Shown in pieces: positions 1 to 8,857 of a DNA stretch of 64,000 nt. This stretch comes from an uncultured Bacilli bacterium (lineage in GTDB: Bacteria; Bacillota_I; Bacilli_A; RF39; UBA660). A model generated the notes under the pieces. The model worked only from the letters and a program-made list of their open reading frames with translations. It did not search any database and was not told the origin of the DNA. Position numbers and translations under genes: made by a program. The number at the start of each line of letters is the position of its first letter. Position 1 is the first letter of the stretch. The stretch spans positions 189,820 through 253,819 of the forward strand of contig CAKPIT010000002.1 in assembly GCA_934162445.1 (NCBI GenBank), written 5' to 3'.

Positions 1-2005
1 TCGTCATATTATGTTTGTTGATTATATGCCATTTTTATTATTAGCTTTTATTTCGTTAGATAAATATTTTAAGAGTGGTAAGGTGAGGATGTTATTAATT
101 AGTATGGTCTTAATGATTTTAACTAGTTATTATTTTAGTATTGGGGGCCTTTTAGCATTATTCATTTATGGTGTTTATAAATATTTTAGTAGTGGATGTG
201 ATAATAAGAAGGCAGGTAAGTTGTTATTTGTTTTTGTGGAAAGTGTTTTATTATCAGCTTTTTTGTTAGTGCCTACTTTTTTAAGTTTGTTAAGTGGGCG
301 AACTAAGACGAATATTGTGATTAATAAATTAGGATTGTTAATTCCAAGTATTAAGGTTGATCAACTCTTTTATTCTCCTTATACAATTGGATTATCTGCT
401 GTTTTGTTATTTTCTTTATATTGGGGATGTGTTAATAAGAATAAAAATATTAAGATTTTGTGTAGTATTTTAACGATTATTTTAGTATTTCCTTTGTTTA
501 ATTATCTTTTAAATGGGGGAATGTATTTAAATGGAAAAGCGTTTATTCCTTTTTTACCTCTTTTAATTTTTGTTATTACGTTATTTTTGGATAAGTATAA
601 TAATGATTTTAAATTTAAGGGAATAGCTATTTTAGTTTTTATTATAATTATTACTAATATTTTCTATTTTGTGAAAACTGCTAATTATTTATATTTATTA
701 TTTATAGTTGATATGGTTATTTTTCTTATAGTAATTAAATATCATAAGGAATGGATAAAGTATTATTTAGTGGGATTTGGTTTAGCCATGATGTTATGTT
801 TTAATTTTAATGATTCTTTTATTAAGAGGGACTATTATAAAAGTCTTGATTATGATAATTCTTCTAAAAAAGTTATGTGGCTTTTAGATTATGATAAGAG
901 TTTTTATAGAATAAGTGATCAGGGAAATTTACTTGATAAATCTAATTATGTTTATGATGCTGATTATTATACTAGTAGTGTTTATTCGTCATTATCTAAT
1001 CCATATTATAAAGATTTTTATAATAAGAGAATTAATAATGAATTTATGTATCGAAGTTATGGAATGCTTACTAATACTAATAATATTTTTTATCATTTTT
1101 ATATGGGAAATAAGTATTTGCTTAATGGCGATTTGATTGGTTACCATAAAATTAAAGATGGTATTTATGCAAATGATGATGTTTTGAGTGTCGGGTATGT
1201 TACTGATAAAATAATGGGGGAAAATGAATATAATAGTCTTAATTATTTTGAGAAGGTTGATGCTTATTTAAATTATGCAATTGTTCCTTATAATAAAAAT
1301 TTTGTGTATGAGAAGAAAATTGATGATAATTTTAATGATTATGATTTTTTGAATAGTAAGAATGTTGTAATTAAGAAGGATAATTATAGTTATTTAGTGA
1401 ATGCTAAAAAGGGAAATAAGGTGAAGTTTAAGGTTAATGATGTGAATGATTCAGATATTTTGTTGATAAGATTTAAAGTTATTAATGATAGTATGTGCCA
1501 AGATGGTGATTTAAAGATTATGATTAATGGTGTTTTAAATACGTTAACATGTAAGGAATGGAAGTATCATAATAATAATTATTATTTTGAATATTCAATA
1601 GTTCCTCAAGATGGGGAAGTAGATGTAGAGTTTATAGGAAAGAAATTTAAGATTAAAGATATTAAAGTGGCTAAATATAGTTATAATAATTTAAAAGAGA
1701 TTAAATATACAGTTGATCCTTTAATAATTGAAAAAGAAAAGACAAAAGGGGATAATATTTATGGTAAGGTTAATGTTAATAGTGATGGTTATTTAAAGTT
1801 ATCTATTCCATATGATGATGGGTATACAATTAAAGTTGATAATAAGAAGGTTAAATATATAGCAATTAATAAAGACTTTATTGGGTTTAAGGTTAAAAAG
1901 GGGGTACATGATATTGTAATAAATTATCAAGCGAAGGGATTAAAAGAAGGTATAATTATTTCGGTGTTGGGCTTTTTTTTGTTACTAATTTTTGTTATTA
2001 TATAG
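1..2005 (+). CDS. YfhO-family multi-spanning membrane protein, 5' end outside window
   Basis: This is a large integral membrane protein of the YfhO type, a family tied to teichoic-acid or lipid-linked glycosylation in Firmicutes. The frame is open from base 2 through the first ATG (11) with no stop, and the N-terminal part of a typical YfhO (over 800 aa) is missing, so the gene starts upstream of the window. The first 270 visible residues contain about eight hydrophobic helices. The phrase MILTSYYFSIGGLLALF is typical of the family. An extracytoplasmic region of about 370 residues follows, then one last helix (residues 645-664). A prepilin-like gene starts 21 bp downstream on the same strand. 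The family call is from recognised sequence patterns; the substrate is unknown. Confidence 0.75.
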   Translation, partial: RHIMFVDYMPFLLLAFISLDKYFKSGKVRMLLISMVLMILTSYYFSIGGLLALFIYGVYKYFSSGCDNKKAGKLLFVFVESVLLSAFLLVPTFLSLLSGRTKTNIVINKLGLLIPSIKVDQLFYSPYTIGLSAVLLFSLYWGCVNKNKNIKILCSILTIILVFPLFNYLLNGGMYLNGKAFIPFLPLLIFVITLFLDKYNNDFKFKGIAILVFIIIITNIFYFVKTANYLYLLFIVDMVIFLIVIKYHKEWIKYYLVGFGLAMMLCFNFNDSFIKRDYYKSLDYDNSSKKVMWLLDYDKSFYRISDQGNLLDKSNYVYDADYYTSSVYSSLSNPYYKDFYNKRINNEFMYRSYGMLTNTNNIFYHFYMGNKYLLNGDLIGYHKIKDGIYANDDVLSVGYVTDKIMGENEYNSLNYFEKVDAYLNYAIVPYNKNFVYEKKIDDNFNDYDFLNSKNVVIKKDNYSYLVNAKKGNKVKFKVNDVNDSDILLIRFKVINDSMCQDGDLKIMINGVLNTLTCKEWKYHNNNYYFEYSIVPQDGEVDVEFIGKKFKIKDIKVAKYSYNNLKEIKYTVDPLIIEKEKTKGDNIYGKVNVNSDGYLKLSIPYDDGYTIKVDNKKVKYIAINKDFIGFKVKKGVHDIVINYQAKGLKEGIIISVLGFFLLLIFVII

Positions 2006-2026
2006 ATAGTAGATAGAGGTGATTTT

Positions 2027-3586
2027 ATGAATAAAAAGGGATTTACATTGATTGAGTTGTTAGCAACAATTATAATACTTGGACTTCTTTTTGGTATTTC
2101 TTATGGAGCGGTTTCTTTTCTTTTAAAGAGAACTTCCAGTGAATATTATAAAAAGCAGGAATCATTGATTGTGTTGGCGGCTAAGGATTATTTTGCTGAT
2201 TATAGAAGTAAATTACCTAAGGAGATATCTGATACAACGTTTGTTACATTAAAAGAACTTATTGATAATAAGTATATTGATGATGTTAAAGATCTTAAGA
2301 ATATTAAGTGTGGTTTTAGTGGTAGTAAGGTTATTGTGCAAAAGCTTGATGCTAAGAATTATTCTTATCGGGTTGTGCTTAGTTGTGCTGATTATCATAG
2401 TAGATATTCAGATATTATTTTTAATCCTAATGAGAAGGTATCAACAGAGCCAATTGTAGTTAAGATTAAAATAACGGATACAGATGATGTTTCTTTTTAT
2501 AAGTATCGGTATATTATTTATAAAGATGATGTGAGTTATAAAGAGAGTGATTATGTTGATTATAAAGGGGAGTTTTCTATTACGCTAAATGAAGTTGGTA
2601 ATTATAGAATTAAGGTGATAGCCCAGTATAAAGATGGTAGTGATACGATAACATTTAATAAGATGTCTTCTATTTATTCTTATTTTATGGAAGAAGATAT
2701 TGAAGATAATATGGTGCCAATGAGGCCTGTTATTACTAATCCAAATGATGGAAAATGGATTAATGCTGTTTATGATGTTAGTTTTAAGACAGAAACGGAT
2801 AGTAAATATATAGGATACTGGCAATATAGTTATGATAATTTTACATGGAATAGTTATGATAATTCGGCGGTTAATACTTTTAAGTCAGATGTTTTTAACA
2901 CTAATATGAATCAGGATTTTTATGTTAGGGTTTGTAGTAAAAAAGGAAAATGTTCTCTTTATTCTAAGACGAATATTAAAATTGATAAGGTTAAGCCAAC
3001 GCTTACAGGGAAACTTCTTTATACTGATACTATGAAGGAACATAAGATTGGAACATGGAGTAAGAAAGCGCTTTATCGATATCTTTATCCTAAAGATGAT
3101 TTTAGTGGAGTTAGTGAAGTGCAATATAATAATGGTAGCGGATGGAAAACGGAGAAGAATCTTTCTAAATATAAATTTAATGAGATTAATTTGAAGAGTA
3201 AGTATCGGGTTATTGATCTTGCAGGTAATTATAGTAATGTTCTTGATATGCCAATTTTAATTGATTGGACGCCCCCTGTTTATACGGCTATGAATATTGG
3301 CTGTGGTGATCCATGGGGAGTTGGTTATGGAGGAGTTCTTACTATTAAGTTTTCTGATGCAGTGTCTGGGTTAGGGCTTAGAACGGCAAGGTCATGGGAT
3401 AAGGCTAATCCTAATAATCCAGCGGCAACAGGTAGTTATAATGGAGCTTTAACAGGATATGATATTTTGGCTAGTGGATGTCCGGTGATGGGCTTTGAAC
3501 ATAAGATTTGTGATATGGCTGGTAATTGTACTTCTCATAAAGATAGTAATGTTCGGTTTTCTTGCAGTAAATATAACTGTTATTAG
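2027..3586 (+). CDS. Prepilin-like protein with N-terminal methylation motif and large ectodomain
   Basis: The N-terminus MNKKGFTLIELLATIIILG is a textbook type IV prepilin signal: a short basic leader, a Gly before the cut, then FTLIE with Glu5 and a hydrophobic helix. A prepilin peptidase would cut after Gly5. At 519 aa it is far longer than ordinary pilins or ComG pseudopilins (100-180 aa). Residues of about 150-420 look like beta-rich Ig-type domains (YRIKVIAQYKDG, IKIDKVKPTLTG). A Cys-containing C-terminal region follows (about 425-519) ending in NCY. The RBS is gaggtgat. No other pilus genes (ATPase, PilC, peptidase) lie in the window, so its assembly system is elsewhere. It could be a minor or tip pilin, or a pilin-anchored adhesin. 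Confidence 0.75.
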   Translation: MNKKGFTLIELLATIIILGLLFGISYGAVSFLLKRTSSEYYKKQESLIVLAAKDYFADYRSKLPKEISDTTFVTLKELIDNKYIDDVKDLKNIKCGFSGSKVIVQKLDAKNYSYRVVLSCADYHSRYSDIIFNPNEKVSTEPIVVKIKITDTDDVSFYKYRYIIYKDDVSYKESDYVDYKGEFSITLNEVGNYRIKVIAQYKDGSDTITFNKMSSIYSYFMEEDIEDNMVPMRPVITNPNDGKWINAVYDVSFKTETDSKYIGYWQYSYDNFTWNSYDNSAVNTFKSDVFNTNMNQDFYVRVCSKKGKCSLYSKTNIKIDKVKPTLTGKLLYTDTMKEHKIGTWSKKALYRYLYPKDDFSGVSEVQYNNGSGWKTEKNLSKYKFNEINLKSKYRVIDLAGNYSNVLDMPILIDWTPPVYTAMNIGCGDPWGVGYGGVLTIKFSDAVSGLGLRTARSWDKANPNNPAATGSYNGALTGYDILASGCPVMGFEHKICDMAGNCTSHKDSNVRFSCSKYNCY

Positions 3587-3597
3587 AGGTGATAATA

Positions 3598-4338
3598 TTG
3601 AAGAAAATAAGTTTAGTTTTAATTATAGTTAGTTTAGGCTTGATAGGTGTTGGTGTTTATTTGAAAAGTGATAATGGGAAAAGTAATGTAGAGAAAAGTG
3701 ATAGTAGTCAGAATGCTAGGGAACTTGATAGTGGCGAGTATTCAAATTATTATACTGATATAGCGGATAAGGTTAGTTATTTGAATAATTATTTGGCTTT
3801 TGCTTTCCCAGTTGATGATGTTAATAATTTTTCGAAAGCTAATAAAACTTTGTTTGCAGTGATGAGTTGTTGTGATTATGCGAATAAGGAAGTTTCTTTA
3901 AAAAAGGTTAAGACGACTTTAAAAAAGTATTTTGGTGATGATGATGTTTTTCTTGGAGATTTGAAACGGGATGATGTGTTGTTGTATCAATATGTTAAGA
4001 GTCAGGAGAAGTTTATTTATAAGAATTCTAGTGATTTGGAGCTATTACCCTATGGGGTTATGGTTTCTAGTGAAGGGTATAATACTAAATGGATTGTTAA
4101 GGAGAAATTGGCATTTATTAAAACGGTGATTAAAGATGGTGGTTATGAAAGAATTGTCTTTAGTAGTTATGATGATTATAAGAATAATCGAAATGTAGTT
4201 ACTAGTTATACTGGAGTAGATAATGAAATTATGGTTTCTAGTGTGTATGAGGTGATTAAAGATAAATTAAAGACGGTTACTTTTTCGTTTTTAAAAAAGA
4301 ATGGGGAGTATGTTATAGATAGTATTAAATATGAGTAG
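3598..4338 (+). CDS. Membrane-anchored protein of unknown function
   Basis: I do not recognise a family. A Lys-start hydrophobic helix (residues about 4-22) with no lipobox Cys suggests a signal anchor; the remaining 220 residues would be outside the membrane. Two adjacent Cys occur in MSCCDYANKE. The preferred start is TTG 3598, because agaggtg lies 7 bases upstream with the same spacing as at neighbouring genes; GTG 3589 overlaps that Shine-Dalgarno sequence. It lies 11 bp after the prepilin-like gene and 11 bp before pta, so the four genes look like one transcription unit. A role with the pilin-like protein is only suggested by position. Confidence 0.6.
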   Translation: MKKISLVLIIVSLGLIGVGVYLKSDNGKSNVEKSDSSQNARELDSGEYSNYYTDIADKVSYLNNYLAFAFPVDDVNNFSKANKTLFAVMSCCDYANKEVSLKKVKTTLKKYFGDDDVFLGDLKRDDVLLYQYVKSQEKFIYKNSSDLELLPYGVMVSSEGYNTKWIVKEKLAFIKTVIKDGGYERIVFSSYDDYKNNRNVVTSYTGVDNEIMVSSVYEVIKDKLKTVTFSFLKKNGEYVIDSIKYE

Positions 4339-4349
4339 GAGGAATTGTG

Positions 4350-5351
4350 ATGATTATTGATAGAATTAAAGAACGGGCTAAGGAAAATGTTAAAACAATT
4401 ATTTTACCGGAGTCTGATGATTTAAGGGTATTAGAGGCTGCAAGTGTGGTCGTGAAGGAAGAATTTGCCAATATTATTTTGATTGGAAAGCGGGATGAAG
4501 TGTTAAAGCTTGCTTTAGAAAATAAAATTGATGTTAGTATGTGTGAGATTATTGATCCTATTAATTATCATGAGTTTGATGATGTGGTTAGTGAGTTTTA
4601 TGAGATTAGGAAGCATAAGAATATTTCAATGGATGATGCGAGAAATATTATGATGAATGATTATTTAGCTTTTGCTAATATGCTTGTGAAAATGCATGAA
4701 GCGGATGGGGTTGTAGCAGGGGCTAATCATAGTAGTAGAGATACATTAAGACCGGCGTTGCAAATTTTAAAAACGGCACCGGCTGTTAGTAAGGCTTCAT
4801 CGTTCTTTTTGATGGAGATTAATAATTGTCCTTATGGTGAAGAGGGTGCATTTGTTTATGCTGATTGTGGAATGAATCAAAATCCTAGTAGTGAAGAGCT
4901 TAGTGAGATTGCGAAATGTAGTGCTGATTCATTTAAACTTTTGGTGGAGAAGGAGCCTTATGTTGCTTTTTTATCGCATTCAACTTTGGGGTCTAGTAAA
5001 TGTAGTGATGTTTCTAAGGTTAGTTTAGCGGTTAAGATTGCAAAAGAAAAATATCCAGATGTTTTAATGGACGGGGAGTTGCAGTTTGATGCTGCGGTTG
5101 TTCCTAGTGTAGCGAAGATTAAGGCGCCTAATAGTAAGGTGGCAGGACGGGCTAATACACTTGTTTTTCCTGATTTGGATGCAGGTAATATTGGTTATAA
5201 AATTACAGAGCGACTTGCGGGGGCGAAGGCTTATGGACCAGTTACGCAAGGACTTAGATATCCGGTTAATGATTTGTCTAGAGGTTGTAGTGTAAGTGAT
5301 ATTGTAGGTGTGGTAGCTATTACAGCGGTGCAAGCTTCTTGTCATGAATAG
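4350..5351 (+). CDS. pta: Phosphate acetyltransferase
   Basis: Phosphotransacetylase converts acetyl-CoA and phosphate to acetyl phosphate and CoA, the first step of acetate fermentation with acetate kinase. At 333 aa it is the single-domain PTA type. Family signatures include KTIILPESDDLRVLEAA near the N-terminus, DGVVAGANHSSRDTLRPALQ in the middle, and NPSSEELSEIA and VAGRANTLVFPDLDAGNIGYK towards the C-terminus, ending with GCSVSDIVGVVAITA. ATG 4350 is preferred to the GTG at 4347 because taggagg lies about 8 bases upstream of it. A clear terminator follows. The gene is intact and ordinary. Confidence 0.95.
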   Translation: MIIDRIKERAKENVKTIILPESDDLRVLEAASVVVKEEFANIILIGKRDEVLKLALENKIDVSMCEIIDPINYHEFDDVVSEFYEIRKHKNISMDDARNIMMNDYLAFANMLVKMHEADGVVAGANHSSRDTLRPALQILKTAPAVSKASSFFLMEINNCPYGEEGAFVYADCGMNQNPSSEELSEIAKCSADSFKLLVEKEPYVAFLSHSTLGSSKCSDVSKVSLAVKIAKEKYPDVLMDGELQFDAAVVPSVAKIKAPNSKVAGRANTLVFPDLDAGNIGYKITERLAGAKAYGPVTQGLRYPVNDLSRGCSVSDIVGVVAITAVQASCHE

Positions 5352-5361
5352 ATTTTTTGAA

Positions 5362-5388
5362 AACTTCATTTAGGGATGAAGTTTTTTT
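5362..5388 (+). terminator. Intrinsic terminator after pta
   Basis: Stem aacttcat / atgaagtt with the loop ttaggg, followed by a run of T. It separates pta from the split amidase gene. Confidence 0.85.
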
Positions 5389-5441
5389 GTGTCAAAGTGA
5401 TGATATGATTCATATTTTAATGTAGAGAGGTGATAATTGTG

Positions 5442-5492
5442 ATGGATAGAAGAATATCTGGTGTTGTTGTAGATGCTGGACATGGCAGATAA
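5442..5492 (+). pseudogene. 5' fragment of N-acetylmuramoyl-L-alanine amidase, cut by the mobile element
   Basis: A gene start with Shine-Dalgarno agaggtgat and ATG 5442 (GTG 5439 also possible) encodes only 16 residues, ending VVVDAGHGR and a stop at 5490. VVVDAGHG is the start of the Amidase_3 catalytic domain and its His is the first zinc ligand. The stop comes from element DNA. If base 5486 is joined to base 18383, the frame continues GGNDPGAVSGDLKEKD, a normal Amidase_3 sequence giving a protein of about 473 aa. The fragment alone cannot be active. Confidence 0.9.
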
Positions 5493-5504
5493 TCTTATGC
5501 ACGG
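5480..5504. other. attL: core acatggc plus left attP arm
   Basis: The core acatggc (5480-5486) is followed by element bases including ttatgcacgg (5495-5504). This is the exact reverse complement of ccgtgcataa at the other end. Amidase coding sequence lies to the left. Confidence 0.85.
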
Positions 5505-5508
5505 TACA

Positions 5509-7653
5509 TTAAATTGTAAAATTCCAGAATATCTTAATAGGACGATTATTGTTTTCGTCTTTTTTTCCTATTATGATTTTAGAAATTAACTGATCAATAG
5601 TAAATCTATCTAACTTTTCAATATGTTTAATACCTTGTTCAGTATATTTTTCTAATACACTTTTTTCGTTTTCAATAGTATTTTCTTTTCCTCTTAATTC
5701 GTTAATCTCTTTATTGATCTCATCAATTCTTGAATTGAAATTATTAATATCATATTGATATTTATTTTTTAACATTACAAATTCATTAGCAGATATTATG
5801 CCGTCAGCTTTATCATCATATAACAAAGCAAAGCGTTCATTAATCTTGCTAATTTTTTTATTAATTTCTTCTTTTTCTTTTTGCAAGATTATTAAATCTT
5901 TTTCATAATCTCTTTGAGCTTTTTTTTTGTAGTAGTTTTTTTCTAATTCTTTTTGATTAGCATATTTATCTATCATTTTATTAATTTCATTTAAAACAAG
6001 TTCTTCTAGTACTTCATATCTAATATAACTGATATTATCACAAGTTAATCTGCCAGCGTGTCTATGATTTCTACAATGTAAATAAGGTTTCATAAAGTAA
6101 TTTTTTCTTGGGCCAGACTTACATAAAATTTTTTGAAAAGATTTACCACAAACACCGCAATATACTTTTTTACTAAATAAATGTACTTCGCCATTTTTAC
6201 CAGGACGAGCTCTGCTTGTAGTTGTAGTAAGTACATCTATTTGTTCCATAATTATTGAATACAATTCACTATTAAGAGACAATGTTTTTTCTCTTAATGT
6301 ATCATATTTTAATGAAATATTTTTTAAATCAGATCCTATTAAACTATTTTCTAAATTATTAATTGCTTCATTTAATATTAATAATTTATCGTCTGGTGTT
6401 TCATAATCTTTTAAATTGTTTTGTATTGCTTTAATAAGTTCTTTAGCGTCTTTTCTAGCATTACTTAAATCAATTTTAGTTTTGCGATCAGCGAATTTCT
6501 TACGTACTAATTTAGAAGTTTCTGGATCAATGATTCTTTCGTGGGCACAAGCAATTATACATTGTTCGTTTTTTGGAATTTTTTTATAACCTTTTATGTT
6601 ATATGCAATTCTTTCTGTTCTATGTTGGATTAAAAGCCCATCGTAAGTTTCATCAAGTAATATTTTTCTTATAGTATCCAAATTCCAAAATTCAGCCCCA
6701 TTTGGATATTGCGGACATACAAATTTGGATCCTTGTAATTTTTTGTATCTACTAGGTGTTGGGATTTTTCTTTCGTTAAGTGATTGACAAATTTTATAAT
6801 ATCCAATACCATTAGCATACATAGAATATATTTCTCTTACAACTTTAGCTGCTTCTTCATCAACTATTAAATGATACATATCGTCTGGATCTTCAGTATA
6901 TCCGTAAGGAGCAAAGGATCCCGTCCACTGTCCTGCGTTATTTTTAGCTCTCAAAGTTTTCTTTGTATTGATAGATTGTTCTTCAATTTTCCATTCATCT
7001 ACCATAGCAGTTATTTGACTAGACTTTTTATTACCTTTGTTATAAGTATCAATATTATCAACTATACTTAAAAATCTAATATTCCATTCTATAAATTTCT
7101 TATGTAAATACTTTTCTACGAATTCAATACTTCTTGCAAATCTAGCTTGTGTTTTACAAACATAAACATCAGTATTACCAAGTTCACAGAATAATAGTGT
7201 TTTATTCCATTCTTCACGTGTTCTGTCGCTACCACTTATATCTTCTTCATAAAAAATACCTATAACTTCAATTTCTTTGTCATTACAATACGTTAATAAC
7301 ATTAATAACTGATTCAAGATACTTTTACTTACATTTCCTTTTTCTCTATCTAAATCTTCTTGTGATAATCTGACATAGATAATACCACGTTTTCCCGGTG
7401 TGTGATATGATCCTATAAGACCATTCTTTCTAAAACAACCATGATTATTAGGTTTAGATACTTTTAATAATGTTCGCAAATAATCTGTCATATATTCTAA
7501 ATTATCTTCACTTAATAATCTTTTTATTGTTTTAAATTCTATTGTTTCTAGGTAATCATCACTAGACACATTATCAATATTATATTCATTTAAAATTTCT
7601 GTATTACTAAAACTACTACTTACCACCTTTCCTTGATCTTCCAACATACGCAT
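5509..7653 (-). CDS. Large serine recombinase (site-specific integrase)
   Basis: This is the probable integrase/excisionase of the element. The resolvase catalytic domain starts near residue 90 with IIYVRLSQED; Ser97 is the likely nucleophile and Arg95 its partner. EDISGSDRTREEW and KTQARFARS carry the other conserved Asp/Arg positions. A recombinase domain follows (residues about 245-400, PYGYTEDPDD, YDGLLIQHRT). Next come a zinc ribbon near 495-540 (YCGVCG ... HCRNH ... LTCDN) and a long Lys/Glu coiled coil (about 560-680). At 714 aa it is the size of TnpX/TndX-type enzymes. About 90 residues precede the catalytic domain, which is unusual because relatives normally begin at it. The RBS is gaaagga. 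It is oriented towards attL and stops 4 bp from the attP arm, the usual place for such genes. Confidence 0.93.
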   Translation of the reverse strand: MRMLEDQGKVVSSSFSNTEILNEYNIDNVSSDDYLETIEFKTIKRLLSEDNLEYMTDYLRTLLKVSKPNNHGCFRKNGLIGSYHTPGKRGIIYVRLSQEDLDREKGNVSKSILNQLLMLLTYCNDKEIEVIGIFYEEDISGSDRTREEWNKTLLFCELGNTDVYVCKTQARFARSIEFVEKYLHKKFIEWNIRFLSIVDNIDTYNKGNKKSSQITAMVDEWKIEEQSINTKKTLRAKNNAGQWTGSFAPYGYTEDPDDMYHLIVDEEAAKVVREIYSMYANGIGYYKICQSLNERKIPTPSRYKKLQGSKFVCPQYPNGAEFWNLDTIRKILLDETYDGLLIQHRTERIAYNIKGYKKIPKNEQCIIACAHERIIDPETSKLVRKKFADRKTKIDLSNARKDAKELIKAIQNNLKDYETPDDKLLILNEAINNLENSLIGSDLKNISLKYDTLREKTLSLNSELYSIIMEQIDVLTTTTSRARPGKNGEVHLFSKKVYCGVCGKSFQKILCKSGPRKNYFMKPYLHCRNHRHAGRLTCDNISYIRYEVLEELVLNEINKMIDKYANQKELEKNYYKKKAQRDYEKDLIILQKEKEEINKKISKINERFALLYDDKADGIISANEFVMLKNKYQYDINNFNSRIDEINKEINELRGKENTIENEKSVLEKYTEQGIKHIEKLDRFTIDQLISKIIIGKKDENNNRPIKIFWNFTI

Positions 7654-7672
7654 TTTCCTTTCATATACATTG

Positions 7673-7711
7673 AAAGCGCTGTAATACTATAATCAAATTA
7701 TAATGCGCTTT
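7673..7711. repeat. Inverted repeat upstream of the recombinase gene
   Basis: Arms aaagcgc (7673-7679) and gcgcttt (7705-7711) flank 25 AT-rich bases just upstream of the recombinase start. This could be an operator or a weak hairpin in the leader. Confidence 0.4.
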
Positions 7712-7856
7712 AATGGGAATTACAGCCCCTTAATTCATTTTCAAGGTTTAAAATTATTGTAGCCAATTTTTTATTAAATAGTTCTATAAAATTTTCTTCA
7801 TTTTCAACATTAGTTATAATTTTATTTTCTATAATATAATTAACTTTTTTTTCCAT
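7710..7856 (-). CDS. Small 48-aa protein upstream of the recombinase
   Basis: A short ORF starts at ATG 7856 after a strong purine RBS (aaggggggttaa) and ends 56 bp before the recombinase start, so the two genes are probably co-transcribed. The peptide begins MEKKVNYIIENK and is acidic and Asn-rich, with no recognised domain. Small proteins next to serine integrases sometimes act as directionality factors or regulators; that role here is only a guess from position. Confidence 0.5.
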   Translation of the reverse strand: MEKKVNYIIENKIITNVENEENFIELFNKKLATIILNLENELRGCNSH

Positions 7857-7884
7857 TTAACCCCCCTTTATTCTAATTAAGACT

Positions 7885-7910
7885 ATGAATAATTAAATTT
7901 AATTATTCAT
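7885..7910. repeat. Perfect 26-bp palindrome
   Basis: The half-site atgaataattaaa is followed directly by its exact reverse complement, with no spacer. It lies just upstream of the small ORF and recombinase on the minus strand, and just downstream of a terminator. This is a good position for a dimeric repressor site; it could also extrude as a cruciform. Confidence 0.6.
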
Positions 7911-7913
7911 ATA

Positions 7914-7956
7914 CAAAAAAAGATTAATAGTTTTGAGTAAAAATTTAAAACTATTA
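7914..7956 (-). terminator. Intrinsic terminator, minus strand
   Basis: Reading the minus strand: stem taatagtttt / aaaactatta with a 12-base loop, followed by attcttttttt-like T-rich sequence. It ends transcription from the upstream decayed ORFs before the recombinase promoter region. Confidence 0.7.
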
Positions 7957-7998
7957 GTACATACTTACTCTAGAATTAAAAAACTATTCATCAGATTG

Positions 7999-8520
7999 TT
8001 AAGTTATAATCATCATATAAATTAATATTTTCATAAGTATAATATTTTTTTCCATATCAAAAAATCTGTTGAAATTATCAACAAATCTACGACCTTTTGA
8101 AGATATCAATTTTAATGTTTTATCAACCCTCTTAATATCAGTTCTCTTATACCAATCTATTAGACTATATTTATCATCAAACCCATCATCAATTCCGATT
8201 CCTTTACTTATAACGTGCTTTAATAAGTCTTTTTCAAAGTTATTGTTAGATAGTTCATTAACATAAACATCTAATAGTGAAAATATTTTTATTTGATTAT
8301 TTAAACTATTTTTTATATAAATAGTTTTATCGTCTTTATCATAAGAAAATTTAGTATCTAAATTATCACAATATTTAACCTTATAACCGTCTGCATACAT
8401 AGCTTTAACAAACAAATTATAAATATCATTATAATTATTTTGAAAAAGCGCCGGATACTCAAAATGTTTATAATCTTTTAAAATCCATATTACTTTTGTA
8501 ATTATCCAAAATTTCTTTCT
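7999..8520 (-). pseudogene. Unknown protein, probably N-terminally truncated
   Basis: The first ATG is at 8415 and gives 138 aa. The frame is open back to a TAG at 8521-8523, and the upstream codons read like protein (KDYKHFEYPALFQNNYNDI), yet they contain no usable ATG, GTG or TTG near an RBS. I read it as the C-terminal part of a longer gene or a gene with a lost start. No family was recognised; it is Asp/Lys/Asn-rich with no membrane segment. The neighbouring ORFs are also broken. Confidence 0.4.
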
Positions 8521-8611
8521 CTATATTTAGCGTAGTAGTTTTAATTTTATCAAATTCATTATTAGCAGTATAATTACTAATTTCTTTTAATTTATTTATT
8601 ATATCTATAAT
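8468..8611 (-). pseudogene. Short ORF with strong RBS but no standard start codon
   Basis: On the minus strand aaagggggtaa is followed by ATT ATA GAT and an open frame of about 47 codons (IDIINKLKEISNYTANNEF ...) ending at 8468. The context copies that of the 48-aa ORF (aaggggggttaa then ATG), so the start codon was probably ATG once, or ATT is used. It overlaps the previous fragment in another frame. Its function is unknown. Confidence 0.3.
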
Positions 8612-8631
8612 TTACCCCCTTTAAAAAGCAT

Positions 8632-8656
8632 AAAAAAAGACTAACTTATGCTAGTC
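8632..8656 (-). terminator. Intrinsic terminator, minus strand
   Basis: On the minus strand gactagc / gttagtc form a 7-bp stem (one G-U pair) with the loop ataa, followed by seven T. It overlaps the stop codon of the next ORF. Confidence 0.8.
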
Positions 8657-8857
8657 AATTCCTCATATTTCTTTTTTAGCTTACTAATATTATTATTTAT
8701 ATCAACAATAATATTTTCGCATATATAATCTAAAGTGTTGTTAATAATATCATTTTTTTAGTTTTTCATTATAAGATAATGCCTGTTCTTTATTAGTAGT
8801 TTTATTACCATATAAATTTTGTAATACATCATTATTTATTAAATTCTTAATAGACAT
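8641..8857 (-). pseudogene. Small coiled-coil ORF frameshifted at a 7-base homopolymer
   Basis: Translation from ATG 8857 (MSIKNLINNDVLQNLYGNK ...) stops just after a run of seven A on the coding strand (8753-8759). Removing one A joins it to a second frame (DIINNTLDYICENIIVDI ... KKKYEELTSIS) that ends exactly at the terminator, giving 71 aa. This is either a decayed gene, a slippage-controlled gene or a sequencing error. No domain was recognised. Confidence 0.45.

Noticed and set aside
6871..7071. Plus-strand ORF inside the recombinase gene
   Set aside because: It overlaps the conserved recombinase domain in antisense, with no RBS; it is a shadow.
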